DNA of 58,813 nt from Podaxis mareebaensis (taxonomy: Eukaryota; Basidiomycota; Agaricomycetes; Agaricales; Agaricaceae), in the NCBI GenBank assembly GCA_018524725.1, contig JAEUWP010000331.1, forward strand, positions 1 through 58,813. The letters run 5' to 3'. Of the stretch, positions 11,760 to 22,946 are shown piece by piece. The notes beneath the pieces are model-generated. The model had not been told where the DNA came from. It ran no database searches and was given only the letters and a program-made list of their open reading frames with translations. Each line of letters starts with the position of its first letter. The stretch's first letter is position 1. The translations under genes and the position numbers were made by a program.

Positions 11760-12204
11760 TGTAAGGGCTAGGCCCTTACTGTTGTATTATTTCTTGTTCC
11801 ATTGTTATCTTGAGTTGCTCTTGTGATAAATAATTATTTAAATTCTTGTTTGTCTTCGACCTTGATGGATTACTCAATCCATCAAAAATACATTCCTTGT
11901 AATCTCATTGTCAGCTGTCATTAGGACAGCTGACCTTATACCACATGTCTTAGTACACCCAATATATCAGGCTTATAGTACTTTGGTGTGAATATAAGGT
12001 CAAGAGCTCTAAGTAAGCCCCCATAGGCTTACATTTATCCTGACTACTAGTATATAAGTAGGATTACTACCATTTGTACTCCTAAGTCAGAATATCAACT
12101 TAGATCTTCCTCCTCTCTCCTGCTTGTCCACTACAAGTCTGCTCCTTGGTCTGGGCTTGTCCTGTCTTCATCCAATCTCTGTCCATGGTCAAGTGAGGCC
12201 ACCA
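11760..12204 (+). repeat. Gypsy-B LTR
   Basis: 445-bp LTR starting TGTAAGGGC, preceded by a short G-rich tract (CAGGGGG) that could serve as polypurine tract, and ending CCACCA. Hairpins: GTAAGGGCTAGGCCCTTAC (11761-11779); TTGATGGATT / AATCCATCAA (11862-11871 and 11876-11885); GTCAGCTGTC / GACAGCTGAC (11910-11919 and 11925-11934); and a GTAAGCC...GGCTTAC pair further on. It serves as the 3' LTR of Gypsy-B. Confidence 0.75.
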
Positions 12205-12215
12205 TGGTATCAGAG
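12205..12215 (+). promoter_or_regulatory. Primer-binding-site-like sequence after the LTR
   Basis: TGGTATCAGAG immediately follows the LTR end. This is the usual sequence for priming by initiator-Met tRNA in many LTR retrotransposons. Its presence downstream of a 3' LTR implies that the LTR is shared with the start of a second, otherwise lost copy, as in LTR-int-LTR-int tandems. Confidence 0.55.
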
Positions 12216-13150
12216 GGGTGCAACACATAAGTTGAAGCCAAGGCCTCAACCCCATGCCCATGCACGTCTGCCCTTGGCTGCCCATGGTCTGCCCCCATCT
12301 GGAGTCAGTTCTTAACACAAGACTATCTTACTACATCTATGCCACTAGGCTACAAAGTCTCATGATAAGCTCTTCAATGAATGACTTATATGCTGCCTCC
12401 AGTCTCAAGGAATAGGTAACTTAGCAAAAATTCCTGATGCATATAAGTGCCCATGCAGCAGTTTTGTTGGTACACTCACATGGGAATGTTGCTTCAGTGA
12501 CAACTCCTTAAAATGAGCAATTTTAGTTAAATACTGATAATCAAGACAATTTATTTCATTCCTGTTATTTATTTTTATTTTTATTTCCATTTTGCTGGGG
12601 ACTGGTGTAGGTGCTGACCAAAGAGGTATATAGACATAAATGTTTCCTCAGCTCACAAGGCATTGTGGCTTAGTGGTATAAGTGTATGGTGTTGTATATA
12701 AGCCATTACTCTAACCTAAAGTTCAAGTCCCCTTAGTGGCATTTTGTTTTGAGGTGATTTGCATTATGAAATAATCAGGACTAATTTGGACAATTACCAT
12801 ATTATAGATGCTAGTAATGTATTGCTATGTAGTATGATACAGTCCCTGAGGATGGTACTTATTTGGATAATCCAAATTGGATTGCATAATCATCATGCAC
12901 AGCTACACTCATGCCAGGATAATCCTGGCTTTTGCCATCCCTGGACGCCGACTCCCTGATGTTTGAGAATGCTCCCCTCAGCCTCCTCAGTAATGGCTTC
13001 ATTGATAGCAGTGTTTGTGGATGTTGCAAACACTTTGTTCAGGGGAGTGTCTGTGCATGCAGACGAGCAGATGGTAATGATTTATGAAGTTATAAAAATA
13101 AATACCTCGTAGAAGAACAGAGCCCACACCTTGAAATTTGTTCAACCAAT
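12216..13150. other. No gene recognised; probable element debris
   Basis: The first ~100 bp may be the 5' leader of a second Gypsy-B copy. The rest is AT-rich and CpG-poor up to about 12940, where CpG content rises. A tRNA-like segment at 12659-12740 is listed separately. No supported coding region. Confidence 0.4.
12659..12740 (+). other. tRNA-like segment (possible SINE head or tRNA relic)
   Basis: Carries an A-box-like TGGCTTAGTGG (12666-12676) and a B-box-like GTTCAAGTCC (12721-12730) at tRNA-like spacing. The acceptor and T stems do not pair well, so this is not an intact tRNA gene. It could be the RNA polymerase III promoter of a short interspersed element or a decayed tRNA. Confidence 0.35.
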
Positions 13151-15450
13151 GAATTTGATCATCTGTTGCCACCTGCTGGCATCGAGAGGTATATGGCAGA
13201 AGCGCTGAGATAACCGGATATGTGGATTGTGTCTAGTTTAGCCACGTTTAATACACTGGGTCCATGGTTAACCAACATTTTTTTGCAGACGTCTGGTCCA
13301 AGTTCCTCGAGGGACACTGCATCTGGATCGTAGCTAGCGAACAGGCCTTCCTCGATTTCATTGAGGATATGGGATTTTCTGACAGGGAATCTCCCAAAGG
13401 GGATCGACACAGCGAGAGCCGTTTGAACTCTGGAGACCGATGGGATTAGATGAAGGTCGGATGTTACGGCAGTTCGACGTTGATAGAAGGTAGCTGACAA
13501 TGGCCAAGTTGGACATCTGAGGCATCGAGAACTTCGATCCTGCCAGTCGAAGCCTAAAATAACAATTAGTCAATGTGATGTCTCAAACGAGGTCGTCCAA
13601 ACCTCCAGTGCGCTATGAGCAACCTAAGGCGATAGCATGTTGTCGACCAGGTTCCCATCTCCATGACCTGTGTGAGAGATCGTGGAGGCCAGGTTGCTAG
13701 TAGGCCTGCGCGAACAAGAGCAGCCAAGGCATCACCTTTGAGCGATTCATCGGCGATGAGAAGAGATGCAATGGTTGCGTATTCAGGAGGATTCATGCCA
13801 AAGACCGGCCAAACAACAAGACCCAGGGAAGAGTGAGCAACATGGAAAGACATATTCTTCTAATATGCATAATCTCCCGAGTACACTTTCGCCTGAGGAT
13901 GGGGCCATGCATCGAAGATGCTCCCAATGCTGCCACTGAGAGTGGGAGTCTTGAGAGGAACCACCCATGCTAGGGGAATATAAGTATGAAGAGGAATCGG
14001 TTCCATTTGATTAAAGCACGGCACGATAGAATTAGAGAATGATAATCTCCCCGACAAATGGACAACGCACTGATCATCTGAGTTTTGGACAATGCTAATT
14101 TCTCCTCCATTGCGTAGGTTCTGGGTTCCGCCTTGAGTGCGTCAACGAAAAGAAGGCATTGATGTGAACAGGGAACTCTGTGCACAATGGAGGAGGGTGG
14201 TGGGTGAAGAGTCGACCGATCTTCGATGAACGTGAGGAGTCGAAGGGGATGGCAAGGTCAGTGATTGGGCCGAGTTTATGCCTGGAGAGTGTGGCAGCGG
14301 GGTCCCCGCTGAACCGCTGGGAGAGCTTTCTCGTCACCCCTGCTTCAGAAATCAGAACACGAACAATCCGCCCCTTCCTCTCTTCCGATGAGCCAGCAAG
14401 TAAAGTTTGGATATTAACCTTGCATGCCTTGTATCCAAGCTCTCCTCCCGGCTCCAGCAGCGCTCTATCAACCATTGCCTTTGCGACCTCTGTCTTCTTG
14501 CCGTTAACACTGATCTCGTAGATTTCAATCAAGGCAGCACTGCAAGAAAAGTAAGGAGACATTCAGCTCTTCTGCCACAAAGTCTCTAAGCAATTTCAAG
14601 ATCTCGCTGGGTGAGATAATTTCATTGTTGATCTCACCTGTAGAAGTACGCAAAGGAGACGAAAGATGGTGCCGTTGAAAGGTTTCCCCCATTCGGAGTA
14701 CGGGAGGAGGGGATCAAAGGCAGCAAGATGATTGCTGCATGTCTGATAATCGTTTTCAAGGCTCAACTCAACGTCACCAATTCTAATGCCAGAAATGTCA
14801 GCGAATTCATGTTTCTGGTCAAGGCAAGCAAGGTGGGGTCCAGAGAGTATATGAGGTGTATCATCACCTGAGGTTCCGTTAGCAGCATATTGTCAGGAAT
14901 AAAGAAAAAACGGACATGATAGCATGACTAAAATCCAATTTCATATTTGCCGATTTTTCTGTGTCGCATATGAGTACCAGTAGAAAAAATATGGCTGAAC
15001 AGAAGATAATTGCGAAGTATCGGTGACCTTTGATGATTGATACTTTTCAATGTTTTCCAGTCAGTCTCTTGATTCAACGCATCATTAAAAGCAAGAAGGG
15101 CAAGTCCTTGGGTTAGCAAGATAGGGATGATACAAGTCCTTCGTGCCATGATGACGTCAATCCAAAATAAAGACTTGGATTTGGGGGACTGAGAACATGG
15201 GTACCGGCAGCGAGGGAGGCGACAGACCTGTTTGGGGGCAAGGGCGCCATCTGAGTTCTGAAGAATTTCACATAGTAGACCAATCGAGAATGGGTGGCTT
15301 CCTAGAATTGCGCATATTGCAGCGGTTGGGGCAACGCTCTCGCCAAAGCCTTCAGTCACGCTGGTTGCTGTAGTCTGGGTGCGATCGACAGCCCTTATAT
15401 AAGGAATCCTTGTTCGACCTTGTCCTGGAACAAACAGAATCAAGCCTTGT
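13150..15450 (-). pseudogene. Sacsin-like GHKL-type ATPase gene, decayed
   Basis: Minus-strand remains of a large fungal protein with a Hsp90/sacsin-type ATP-binding domain. Near the 5' end is the N-box-like motif ILGSHPFSIGLLCEILQNSD (about 15243-15300). Next come a G1-like box (LALLAFNDALNQETDW, about 15070-15120) and a G2-like box KIGKYEIGF (14939 region; normally KTGKYGIGF). Further on are stretches typical of the family: WGKPFNGTIFRL, RDFVAEELNVSLLFLQ, a GRLFTHHPPPLCTEFPVHIN segment near 14200 and FDAWPHPQ near 13900. The segments fall in different frames, and some breaks may be introns while others look like frameshifts. The altered ATP-binding residues also argue for loss of function. 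The family call rests on these motifs only. Confidence 0.55.
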
Positions 15451-16300
15451 CAGTCGTCATGGAAGCAATCCGCAGCAGCATTGCTGGACAAGATGTCTTC
15501 CATAAGTAAATAGAAGCACAACCCTGCATTGAGCGCCAAATCGTGCCTTGGATCTTGATCCCGCTCGTGACTTCCTCAGGCTTCAGAAGCAGAAGATCGC
15601 AGGACCCTTTGATTTGGACCAGCCATAGACGTACAAGAGGCAGCCAGGTCACATCTTGTTCCGACTCGTAGACATATTTTACCTTTCAAGCTGCCACTGT
15701 CCGACACTGTGAGGAAGATCGTCACAGTCAGAAAATCCAGGCATCCACAACTGTAGAGCGTGATAATGCTGCCCTCCACACTCCCTAATCTCCGAACTTC
15801 TGACGAGCAACTTGCCATCGTCTTTCTTATCCGCGGAACATGAGAAATTCTCTTCCTCACATTTTCTGCTTTCAAAAGGGCCATGATGTGGGATAAGGTT
15901 TACAGTTGAACCCCAGAGCCTGAGAGACAGCTTGCGACCTGATGGATGACAGCATTCTATTAGACCATCGGGATAAGTACTTACCACAGAACTCCATCAA
16001 AGATTTTGATCTCCAATGTGGCCTCCTTCGGCTAGCGTGACTTTGAGTGACTTTCAGACCTCTCGCCGCTCTTCTCAACCACTCAGAAAAATAGAAAATA
16101 AGTGCTCGCATAATGTTTTGGATGGTCATAAGATGCACCATTCCCAATTTTATGCAGGAAGAAGTGGAATTCGGTGAGATACAAATGCTCGTTCGAAGTT
16201 CGGGCACGTTTGAACTACGGGCAGCCCATAGTAATCCTCAATATGTGTATCCTTCAGTGTAGCTACCTGCTCCAGGCGAAGTGTCCAGTTGAATGAGACC
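15450..16300 (-). other. Possible further coding remnant upstream of the sacsin-like gene
   Basis: Several overlapping minus-strand open stretches are found here (for example around 15679-15987, with HALQLWMPGFSDCDDLP). They have normal CpG content and look more like spliced or broken coding sequence than random DNA. I could not recognise a family or place introns reliably. It may be the 5' part of the sacsin-like gene or a separate gene. Confidence 0.25.
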
Positions 16301-16639
16301 AATAGGTTCCCCATCTGGTGAGAGAACAGGTGATTAGAGGTTGTGAGGTACCCCGTTCATCAAAGCAGATGCTTGTAGGAGACCTTTGCGCAATGGAGGC
16401 CGGGCCAAGTAATCTTCATATCATTGTCATCACCACCACCAGTGCTCTCGCTGATCTCCTCTGCTGCACGTGATTCGATGACAGCTGCGAAGATCTCCTC
16501 ATGTAAGCCCCTTTTCCAATGTCTGAATAAGTGAGGAGGACATAGCTGAGGTTCTCAGAAAATTGTTCAATTGCTATAATACGACCGTTCACCACACAAA
16601 GGCAATTGCAACTAAGAATGTTACACTCTTAACCCAGGC

Positions 16640-16816
16640 AACTGCTATATATGGTTGCCGGCGCTATGGGTTTTCAGCTCCAAAAAGCCATGGGTTATGT
16701 GAATATACAGAGTTATGGGTTATGGGCCGAAAACTCCTGTGAACCATCTTGGTGGAAGGAATTTGCTATGGGTTATGACAGAGTATGGGTTATGACAAGT
16801 ATGGGATAAGGCAGAG
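16640..16816 (+). repeat. Dispersed array of ATGGGTTATG motifs
   Basis: Six irregularly spaced copies of ATGGGTT, four of them extended to ATGGGTTATG, plus a degenerate ATGGGATAAGG at the end, within about 175 bp. The motif is not a known fungal telomere repeat. The surrounding 16300-17060 has no recognisable gene. Confidence 0.5.
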
Positions 16817-17064
16817 GCAACTGTATTCCCTTATCTCAGTCCTTGTTCATTTACTGTTGATCAGTTGGCTACTTCGACAATGAATGGTTGGTCTTTCATT
16901 TCGGCTGGATCAGTCAAAATTGCTGGCCCATAAAAGTCCCTGACTATGGTGCCCTGTGCTTCTCATTATCAAATCTACACCCTGCCCAGGCCAGCCCATC
17001 CTTGACCTGTTGCTACACAGCATACGCTACAGCCCATTACCTCTGCACCCATAGGAAACGCAAA

Positions 17065-20000
17065 ATGACCTCATCTCCCTCCACTACCTGAGCCACTCAG
17101 CAACAAGTCACCAATCGACCTGGAAGAGAGCCGAAGGTGATCGCATGCAAGGCATGCCACAAAGCATTTCCAACCAGGGGTGCTAGGGACAGCCACGCAC
17201 GCAGGTGTGCCAAGAGGCGAAGCGCCAAGGTGAACTTCATGAACGGAGAGATTACCTTGAAGAGAGACCCTGCAGACGACAAATTCAAATGCAAGTGCGA
17301 CGACCTGGGTTGTAAAAGGAGCTATGAATACATTAGCAAGCTCCGCGAGCACGCGAAGGACGTAAACTGGCCATTATTGTCCGTGAATGGCAACAAAGAA
17401 GATGGCGATGTCACCATTAGGCAGGGAGAGGACGAGAACGTCGTGCAGGAGCCAGATCAACAGCTGGAGCTGGAGCTGGGGCAACTCCATGAGCCCAACG
17501 TTCAGCAGGGACCTCGTGCTGGTTGTGTTGCTCGCCCCCAGGCTACTCATAGTGGCAGACGCACATTTGGCACACTGGTCTGTTTCTTGGATGTGCCTCT
17601 GTTGACTGGTGCTCACTGGCTGTTTTTTCTGTCTCTCAGCATTCCTACCATTTTACGGACAGCAACGTCAAGAGATACGAAACGCTCACCAACATCTGCA
17701 ACAGTTTCTACTTCCAGGCTCACCTCAAGTGCCTTGGTTGCTGCTCCTGTGAGGTCCTCTTCCGGCCTCAGGATGCGCGTGATCATGCTGTGAGGAGGCA
17801 TGCGAAGGTCAAGAGGGAGATAGACCAGTCTCCATTGAACAAGCTCTGCGATGAGCTCCAGGTCAGGGCAGAACTCCCTGCCATTGAGGAGCTCAGGCTT
17901 GGTGGGGGTGCCGCTGTCGATGCCATTGGTGGACTGAGGCTGTACACTGCAGTGTATCCCTGCAAGGTTGAAGGTTGTGGCGGAATTTATACCACCACTG
18001 GCTCGCTATCCAGTCACTATATGAACGACCACAAGGGGGTTGAGAGGGGCGACCTCAAGGGGTGGCCGACCATCCATGCCCAGCGCCTCTCCTTTGCCTC
18101 GGGATTCCAACAGCTCTTCCACGTCAACCCACCACCCACTCCCTTGCTCACCCAACTACCGCTCCTATCCGAATCCGAATCCGACTCTCAGATGCGACCC
18201 CAGCCCAAGCCATTCCGCTCTGCTGGCCTTTCCTGGTTCAAAGAGATGCAGGAGGAGGTGGAAGGGATTACCAGAAAGCATCAGCTCGACAGTGCTGATC
18301 CGAGGGACGTGAGTTGTTGGATGACCAGGACACAGTGGCAAGCCCATGTAGCCGGCCATGAGGGTGACTTCCTCCGCTCGCTTGTTGCTGCACCTAAGAA
18401 GGGCGAGTTCCCTCAGCTCCGGGAGACTGTCACAAAAATCTTCCAGGAGGCTGTAGGCTTCATAACAAAGACTCCACACCTCATTTTGCAGAAGCTTCAC
18501 ACAAAAGATCCCATGAAAGGGTGGGTCATTCTTTCCCTCACGCTTTCGCCCACTCAACTCATTTGCTTGTATGCTCCTCTAATTCTCACCTCCTTATCTG
18601 CTATCTTGATGGCGGCACTCACTTTCCTCCTGCTATCAGGATATCTGACCGACCCTTTTCAGCACATCAGAACCGTGAAACACTTGGGAAGTATGCTTTG
18701 GAGCCAACCAAGCTCATTGCATTCCTGCTGCGGAACAGGGGAGATTACCAGCTTCCTTTGCCAGCATCCACAGCGCAGCTCATTGACCGGCTCCGGTCTC
18801 TGATGCTCAAGACATCCAGAAGAGGTGGGGATGGAAATGGAGATGAGTGTGGGAATGGGAGTGAGGTGGAGGGTGTGGATGACGATGAATTTGGTGCAGG
18901 CGGTGAAGGTGGCGATGAAGGTGGTGATGAAGGTGGCAATGGCAGTGAGGACAGTGACAACGGTGGTACCAATAGCGACGACGACGGTACCAGTAGCGAT
19001 GACGACAGTACCAATAGCAACGACGACAGTACCAATAGCAACGATGACGGTACCAATAGCGACAACAATGGAAGCAAGTATGAAGATGAGGGTGAGGACG
19101 AGGGTGAGGACAAAGATCATGACAGAGAGAACAGGAATGAGGATAGGATTGGGGACTTGGAGGACTATGGTGCGGTAGTGGAGGACCTCCTCCTAAACCT
19201 CTGGACCCAGGAATGGAGCCCGAGCGAGGTAAACTCGATTGGAGACCCCACTGTGTGCTATCTTGCCCTGTCATCTCTCAGGAGCCAGTCCACCTGGGCC
19301 CATCCCAGGGACATTACACCCACGATCGCCCGGCTCATGTATTGCATCAAGGCGCTCATCCTCCCCAAGTCCCATCGACGCGCGGGAACTGGCAGGACCA
19401 CCACCAGCGTCAAGGCTTTCAAGGCTGCTTATGCCAAGCTTGCACACTGGCACCACGAGAAGGAGGACTCGACTTTCAATACACTCTCATCTTTCCAGGC
19501 CCTTGCCTCCTCCATCGCACTCCAGACCATGAGCATGCCAGTGGTGGGCTGGTTGAATACCCAGCGGACAGAGTTCATCTATGATGGATATCACCTCACT
19601 GTGGACCGTCTGAGGGAGATGGTCCGCATGATCCAGCGCCAAACCTGCAAGGTCTTTGTTGAAGATGTCCTCCTTGGGCTGCCACTCAAGGTGGAGTATG
19701 GGAACATCATGGACAAGCTCACAAAACGAACTCAGGGCTACTCCTTTGTAGACGACAACAAGTGGCTCCTCCACCCTGATTCCTTTATAGATAAAATCCT
19801 CAGTGACACTGTGCTGAGGGCGCAGTTTGTAGTCAGGTGGGCAGACCCTAGGGAGGGTGGCAGGCCAGGACAGCCTGTGTGGAATGAGAAGCGCCTCTAC
19901 CAATGGCTGGAAGCCTATGACAAGTTCCACCGGCTCCTCATGACCTGTGTCCTGATGATGGCTGGGTCTCCACCCAGGGGTACAGAGCTGACATGTATCC

Positions 20001-20932
20001 GGATCCGGAACGCTGCCACCCAAACCCGCGGTCTCTACGTCATGGGTCAATATGTTGCTGTCGTATGCCAATACAGCAAGACAACCTTGGTCACCAGTCG
20101 CGACAAGCTCATCATTCATGCCTTGGATGGGATCACTGCAGATTTGGTCATCCAGGACCTCGCTCTCTGCCGCGAGGTTGCCAAAGTCTTCATACGCAAC
20201 TTGTATCCTAATCAGGAAGATCAAGGGAGGGTCTGCACCTACAATGACTACCTTTTTGTCAAGAAGGGTGGCAGGCTCTTCAGCACAGAGGACCTCACTG
20301 ACGTCCTCCAAGGGTTCTACCAGGAGGCAGTGGGAGCACCATTTGGTGTTCAGGACAGCCGTCACATCTTCATTGCACTTCGGAGGGCCCATTGCCCTGA
20401 GTTTGACCGCCTCATCGAAGCTGACACCAGGGACACTGTTGGTGCCCTCCAAGTGGGGCACAACCGCGCAGTCGAGAACAACGTGTATGGTGTATTGACT
20501 AGCTCCATCATTCAGCTGTCCGAAGAGATGGTCCCGCTGTTCCTGAAGGTAAGCCTCCAGTTCCAGGCATTCCTGCGGATCCCCATTGGTGGCCAGGTTT
20601 TCTCTCACTTGCTCATCCAGAACCCTCGAGCATACGAGCAAAGTGTCATTGCGGGTGCAGCTTCTCTGGAGCCCGAGGAGTGCGATCTTGTCAGGGCAAT
20701 TAAGAAGGCTCTTGCCCAACACTCGTGTGGGTGTGATCAAGGTCACCAGGCTCTTAATGCTCTCCTTCCAGCACTAGCACCGGTGGAACCCAGCGGTGAT
20801 GCTGACTATTCTCCAGTCCTCCATCAGGGAAACCGGGGTGAGAGAAGGACCAGGGAGTATGAGGAGGTGATAGATGGCAGAGTGGAACTTGAGGGAAGGA
20901 GGGCAGCCAAGCGCCTCCGGATATCATTATGA
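17065..20932 (+). CDS. C2H2 zinc-finger protein with tyrosine-recombinase-like C-terminal half
   Basis: Large plus-strand gene with at least three exons. Exon 1 begins near ATG 17065, but an in-frame TGA follows at 17089. Exon 2 starts at 17640 (acceptor CTCAG) and ends at 18520; intron 2 is 18521-18639 (GTGGGT...ATCAG); exon 3 runs from 18640 to TGA 20930-20932. The exon 1 donor is unresolved. Zinc fingers: CKACHKAF...HARRC in exon 1; C-x2-C-x11-H-x4-H and a canonical C-x4-C-x12-H-x4-H in exon 2. An acidic Asp/Asn/Ser/Gly-rich repeat (about 18870-19110) separates them from the conserved half. That half shows RGTEL (Arg codon 19976), a later Lys (YSKTT), DSRH (Arg codon 20360), GH (His codon 20459) and a Tyr codon at 20486, exactly nine residues after the His. 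This is the tyrosine-recombinase order. The C-terminus is basic (KRLR). The early TGA and unclear intron 1 leave open whether it is intact. Confidence 0.6.
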
Positions 20933-21490
20933 GGGCTTGGTGACTACTAGTATTTGAGATTGCCGTCTTCTCACTATTATCTGAGCATTCTTGTCCTAAT
21001 TTTGGCCCTATCAGTTTCACTTGCTTATTATGTCTGATTTATTTTTTCTAGCCATCCATTCGTGCTGTGAAATATTGTTGTGCATGATTGCGTTACCCCT
21101 CTCTGACTTACACTCCTGTTTTTAGTAGTCTAGCCCCTAGCCCTGTTGAAATGTACTTAGGTCGCTCTGATTTGAGCATGCACTGCAGTCCCTGAGCCTC
21201 CCTGAACATCCATTGGTCTACAAGTAGACGTCGAGGGCCCAGGTACAGTACCGCGCATTTCAGCCAGTAGATCCGCGTTGCGTTAAGTAGATATACAACA
21301 GGGGCGTCTCAATCCCAACCCAATCCTTCCCAACAGTGCCGAGGAAAAGGGACACAGAAAGACCGAAACACAACAGAAGAAGATAGCGTAGATATTAAAG
21401 GAGCAGGTACAGTACCACACATCTCAGTTCGTAAACCTGCGGTTACATTCAACGTCCTACCCTAGGTCATCTATACCTCTACCCGTTCCT
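20933..21490. other. Intergenic; diverged 23-bp direct repeat around a GGTAC/GTACC element
   Basis: No gene seen. The segment 21241-21263 (AGGTACAGTACC followed by CGCATTTCAG-type sequence) recurs with four differences at 21405-21427, just before the next gene. The core GGTAC-A-GTACC is an interrupted palindrome and could be a regulatory element or a short repeat. Confidence 0.4.
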
Positions 21491-22946
21491 ATGATAGTCG
21501 ACGATATTCAGGACAGTGTTGATGGCAACAACAAGAATGACATAGAAGGTAGCAAAGTGGATGACAATGGCAGTGAAAACGATGACAAAGACGATGAAGA
21601 GAGCGACGATGAAAGTTATAAAGAAAGTGACAATGAGAGTGATGACGAAAGCGACATAGATAGTGCTGAAGAAAGTGACGCTGAATGTGATGAAGAAAAT
21701 GACAATGATGATGAACGTGATGAAGACAATGAAGAAGGTGACAAGAACAGCAATTGTGATGTCACTGAAAAAGATGACAGCGAACCAGAGAGCAGTATGA
21801 AGGGAACAGAAGGCGATACCGACAAGAACGACACCATTGAGCAAGACAACGGTATGTAAATTCACCACCGATACACTGCCTTATATCCATGAGTGCTGAT
21901 ACCCACTGCGACATTCATGCATGATCTTCGGGTGAGATAAACCTAATATAATTCAGCTGTCATACTCACACATTTAAACAGGAGAGCAGCCGCAATCCAG
22001 CACAACCACAACCACACGCTGTGAGTCTATCACCATACCATTCTGGACAGGCCACTGACGTACTCCAAGCTGACGACGGTTTACAGTCGATGGACATTGA
22101 GCCTACATCTCGTAAGTTCAGTGATACATCTCACCATTTATTCGATCTGACTTATCCAATATATCTAGAACCAGTCCCCAGCACAAGTAGGTATCCAGAT
22201 CCTATACAGTAGTTCTGACTCATATCCGTTCCATAGATATCGACAGAGCGGACAGCATCGACCTCATTGCAAAGAAATGTGACAGTAAGCGTCATCTCCC
22301 TTCGCACCGTTGATCACGATCTTACTCCATCCCTTCACCTGAATAACACGCTTCCCTACAGATTGCAATATCAACGATGATACAACGGATCACAACATAT
22401 CCTCATCTCAAGCCGATCTCTTCATAACCGATGCTAGTTTCCTCAACAACATCGACGCCCTCAGGAGCAAGTCCAGTACGTTTACATGCCATTATCACTT
22501 GCATCGCCGTGCTCATCGACACACCCCTCAATTGAATCATCTCGTATCTCAGACTCTCCAATACAATCAGACTCACAATGTATGTTGCTTCCTCTCCTCG
22601 ACAGAATATCCTAATATCAGTAATGCAGCAGCATCCACAACTGCACAACCCAGTAATCTCAAGCGAGCTCAACTGCATCACCAACGCAGCCCCAGTGAGC
22701 TTCATATCACTGTCTCTTCGTCTCTAATTCCTTCATCACCTTGCTCCTTGTACGCGTTTCTCGTTGTGATCAGCTGCGCATTTGCACAAGAGAGTCCGGG
22801 AAAGCAATATATCTCCCACACCTACCACAGAGGTCGAGTCTCGCAGACGTCCCTTACGGTCGTTCCAGTCGAGGTGGCTGCTAGAAAATCCAATGTGTTA
22901 TCTGGCTCGTCCCATGTACCATTATCCCTGTTCGTCTCTCGCTTGA
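21491..22946 (+). CDS. Eight-exon acidic protein gene, all introns phase 1, with an 18-nt micro-exon
   Basis: Unrecognised gene reconstructed from splice sites. Exons: 21491-21851, 21982-22020, 22070-22111, 22169-22186, 22237-22284, 22362-22475, 22605-22694 and 22774-22946 (TGA). The sum is 885 nt, or 294 residues. Every donor is GTxxG-like (GTATGT, GTGAGT, GTAAGT, GTAGGT, GTAAGC, GTACGT, GTGAGC) and every acceptor ends AG. All seven introns interrupt a codon after its first base, so every internal exon is a multiple of three. Exon 1 encodes about 120 residues that are extremely rich in Asp/Glu/Ser/Asn. Later exons are polar with NI and DD motifs, and the last exon is basic (SRRRPLRSFQSRW) and Tyr-containing at its end. 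No signal peptide or known domain is seen. The consistency of frame across eight exons supports the model; intron 2's acceptor (CCAAG) is the weakest. Confidence 0.6.

Larger units (their letters stand above)
4656..12204 (+). mobile_element. Gypsy-B, decayed Ty3/Gypsy chromovirus with third ORF
   Basis: Plus-strand element made of a truncated 5' LTR (4656-4891), a pol region starting inside the protease (4892 to about 8970), a third ORF (9117-11591) and an LTR (11760-12204). Gag, the 5' untranslated region and the protease active site are deleted; the LTR is joined directly to the middle of the protease. It is inserted in Gypsy-A gag. CpG is strongly depleted by eye, and many stops are TGA at positions where the relative Gypsy-D has CGA. 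Confidence 0.8.

Noticed and set aside
14095..14185. Peptide similarity between LFVDALKAEP (about 14130) and LFINALRAEP (about 39365)
   Set aside because: The match is ten residues long, the first lies out of frame in the sacsin-like relic, and no flanking similarity is seen; probably coincidence.
18659..19274. Several minus- and plus-strand open frames with Val/Ala/Ile/Gly or Ser/His repeats
   Set aside because: They are shadows of the acidic repeat in the zinc-finger/recombinase-like gene.
21479..21868. Minus-strand open frame rich in Val/Ile/Phe that looks like a multi-span membrane protein
   Set aside because: It is the antisense of the Asp/Glu-rich exon 1 at 21491-21851. GAY/GAT-rich sense DNA automatically gives hydrophobic antisense codons, and splice evidence supports the plus strand.
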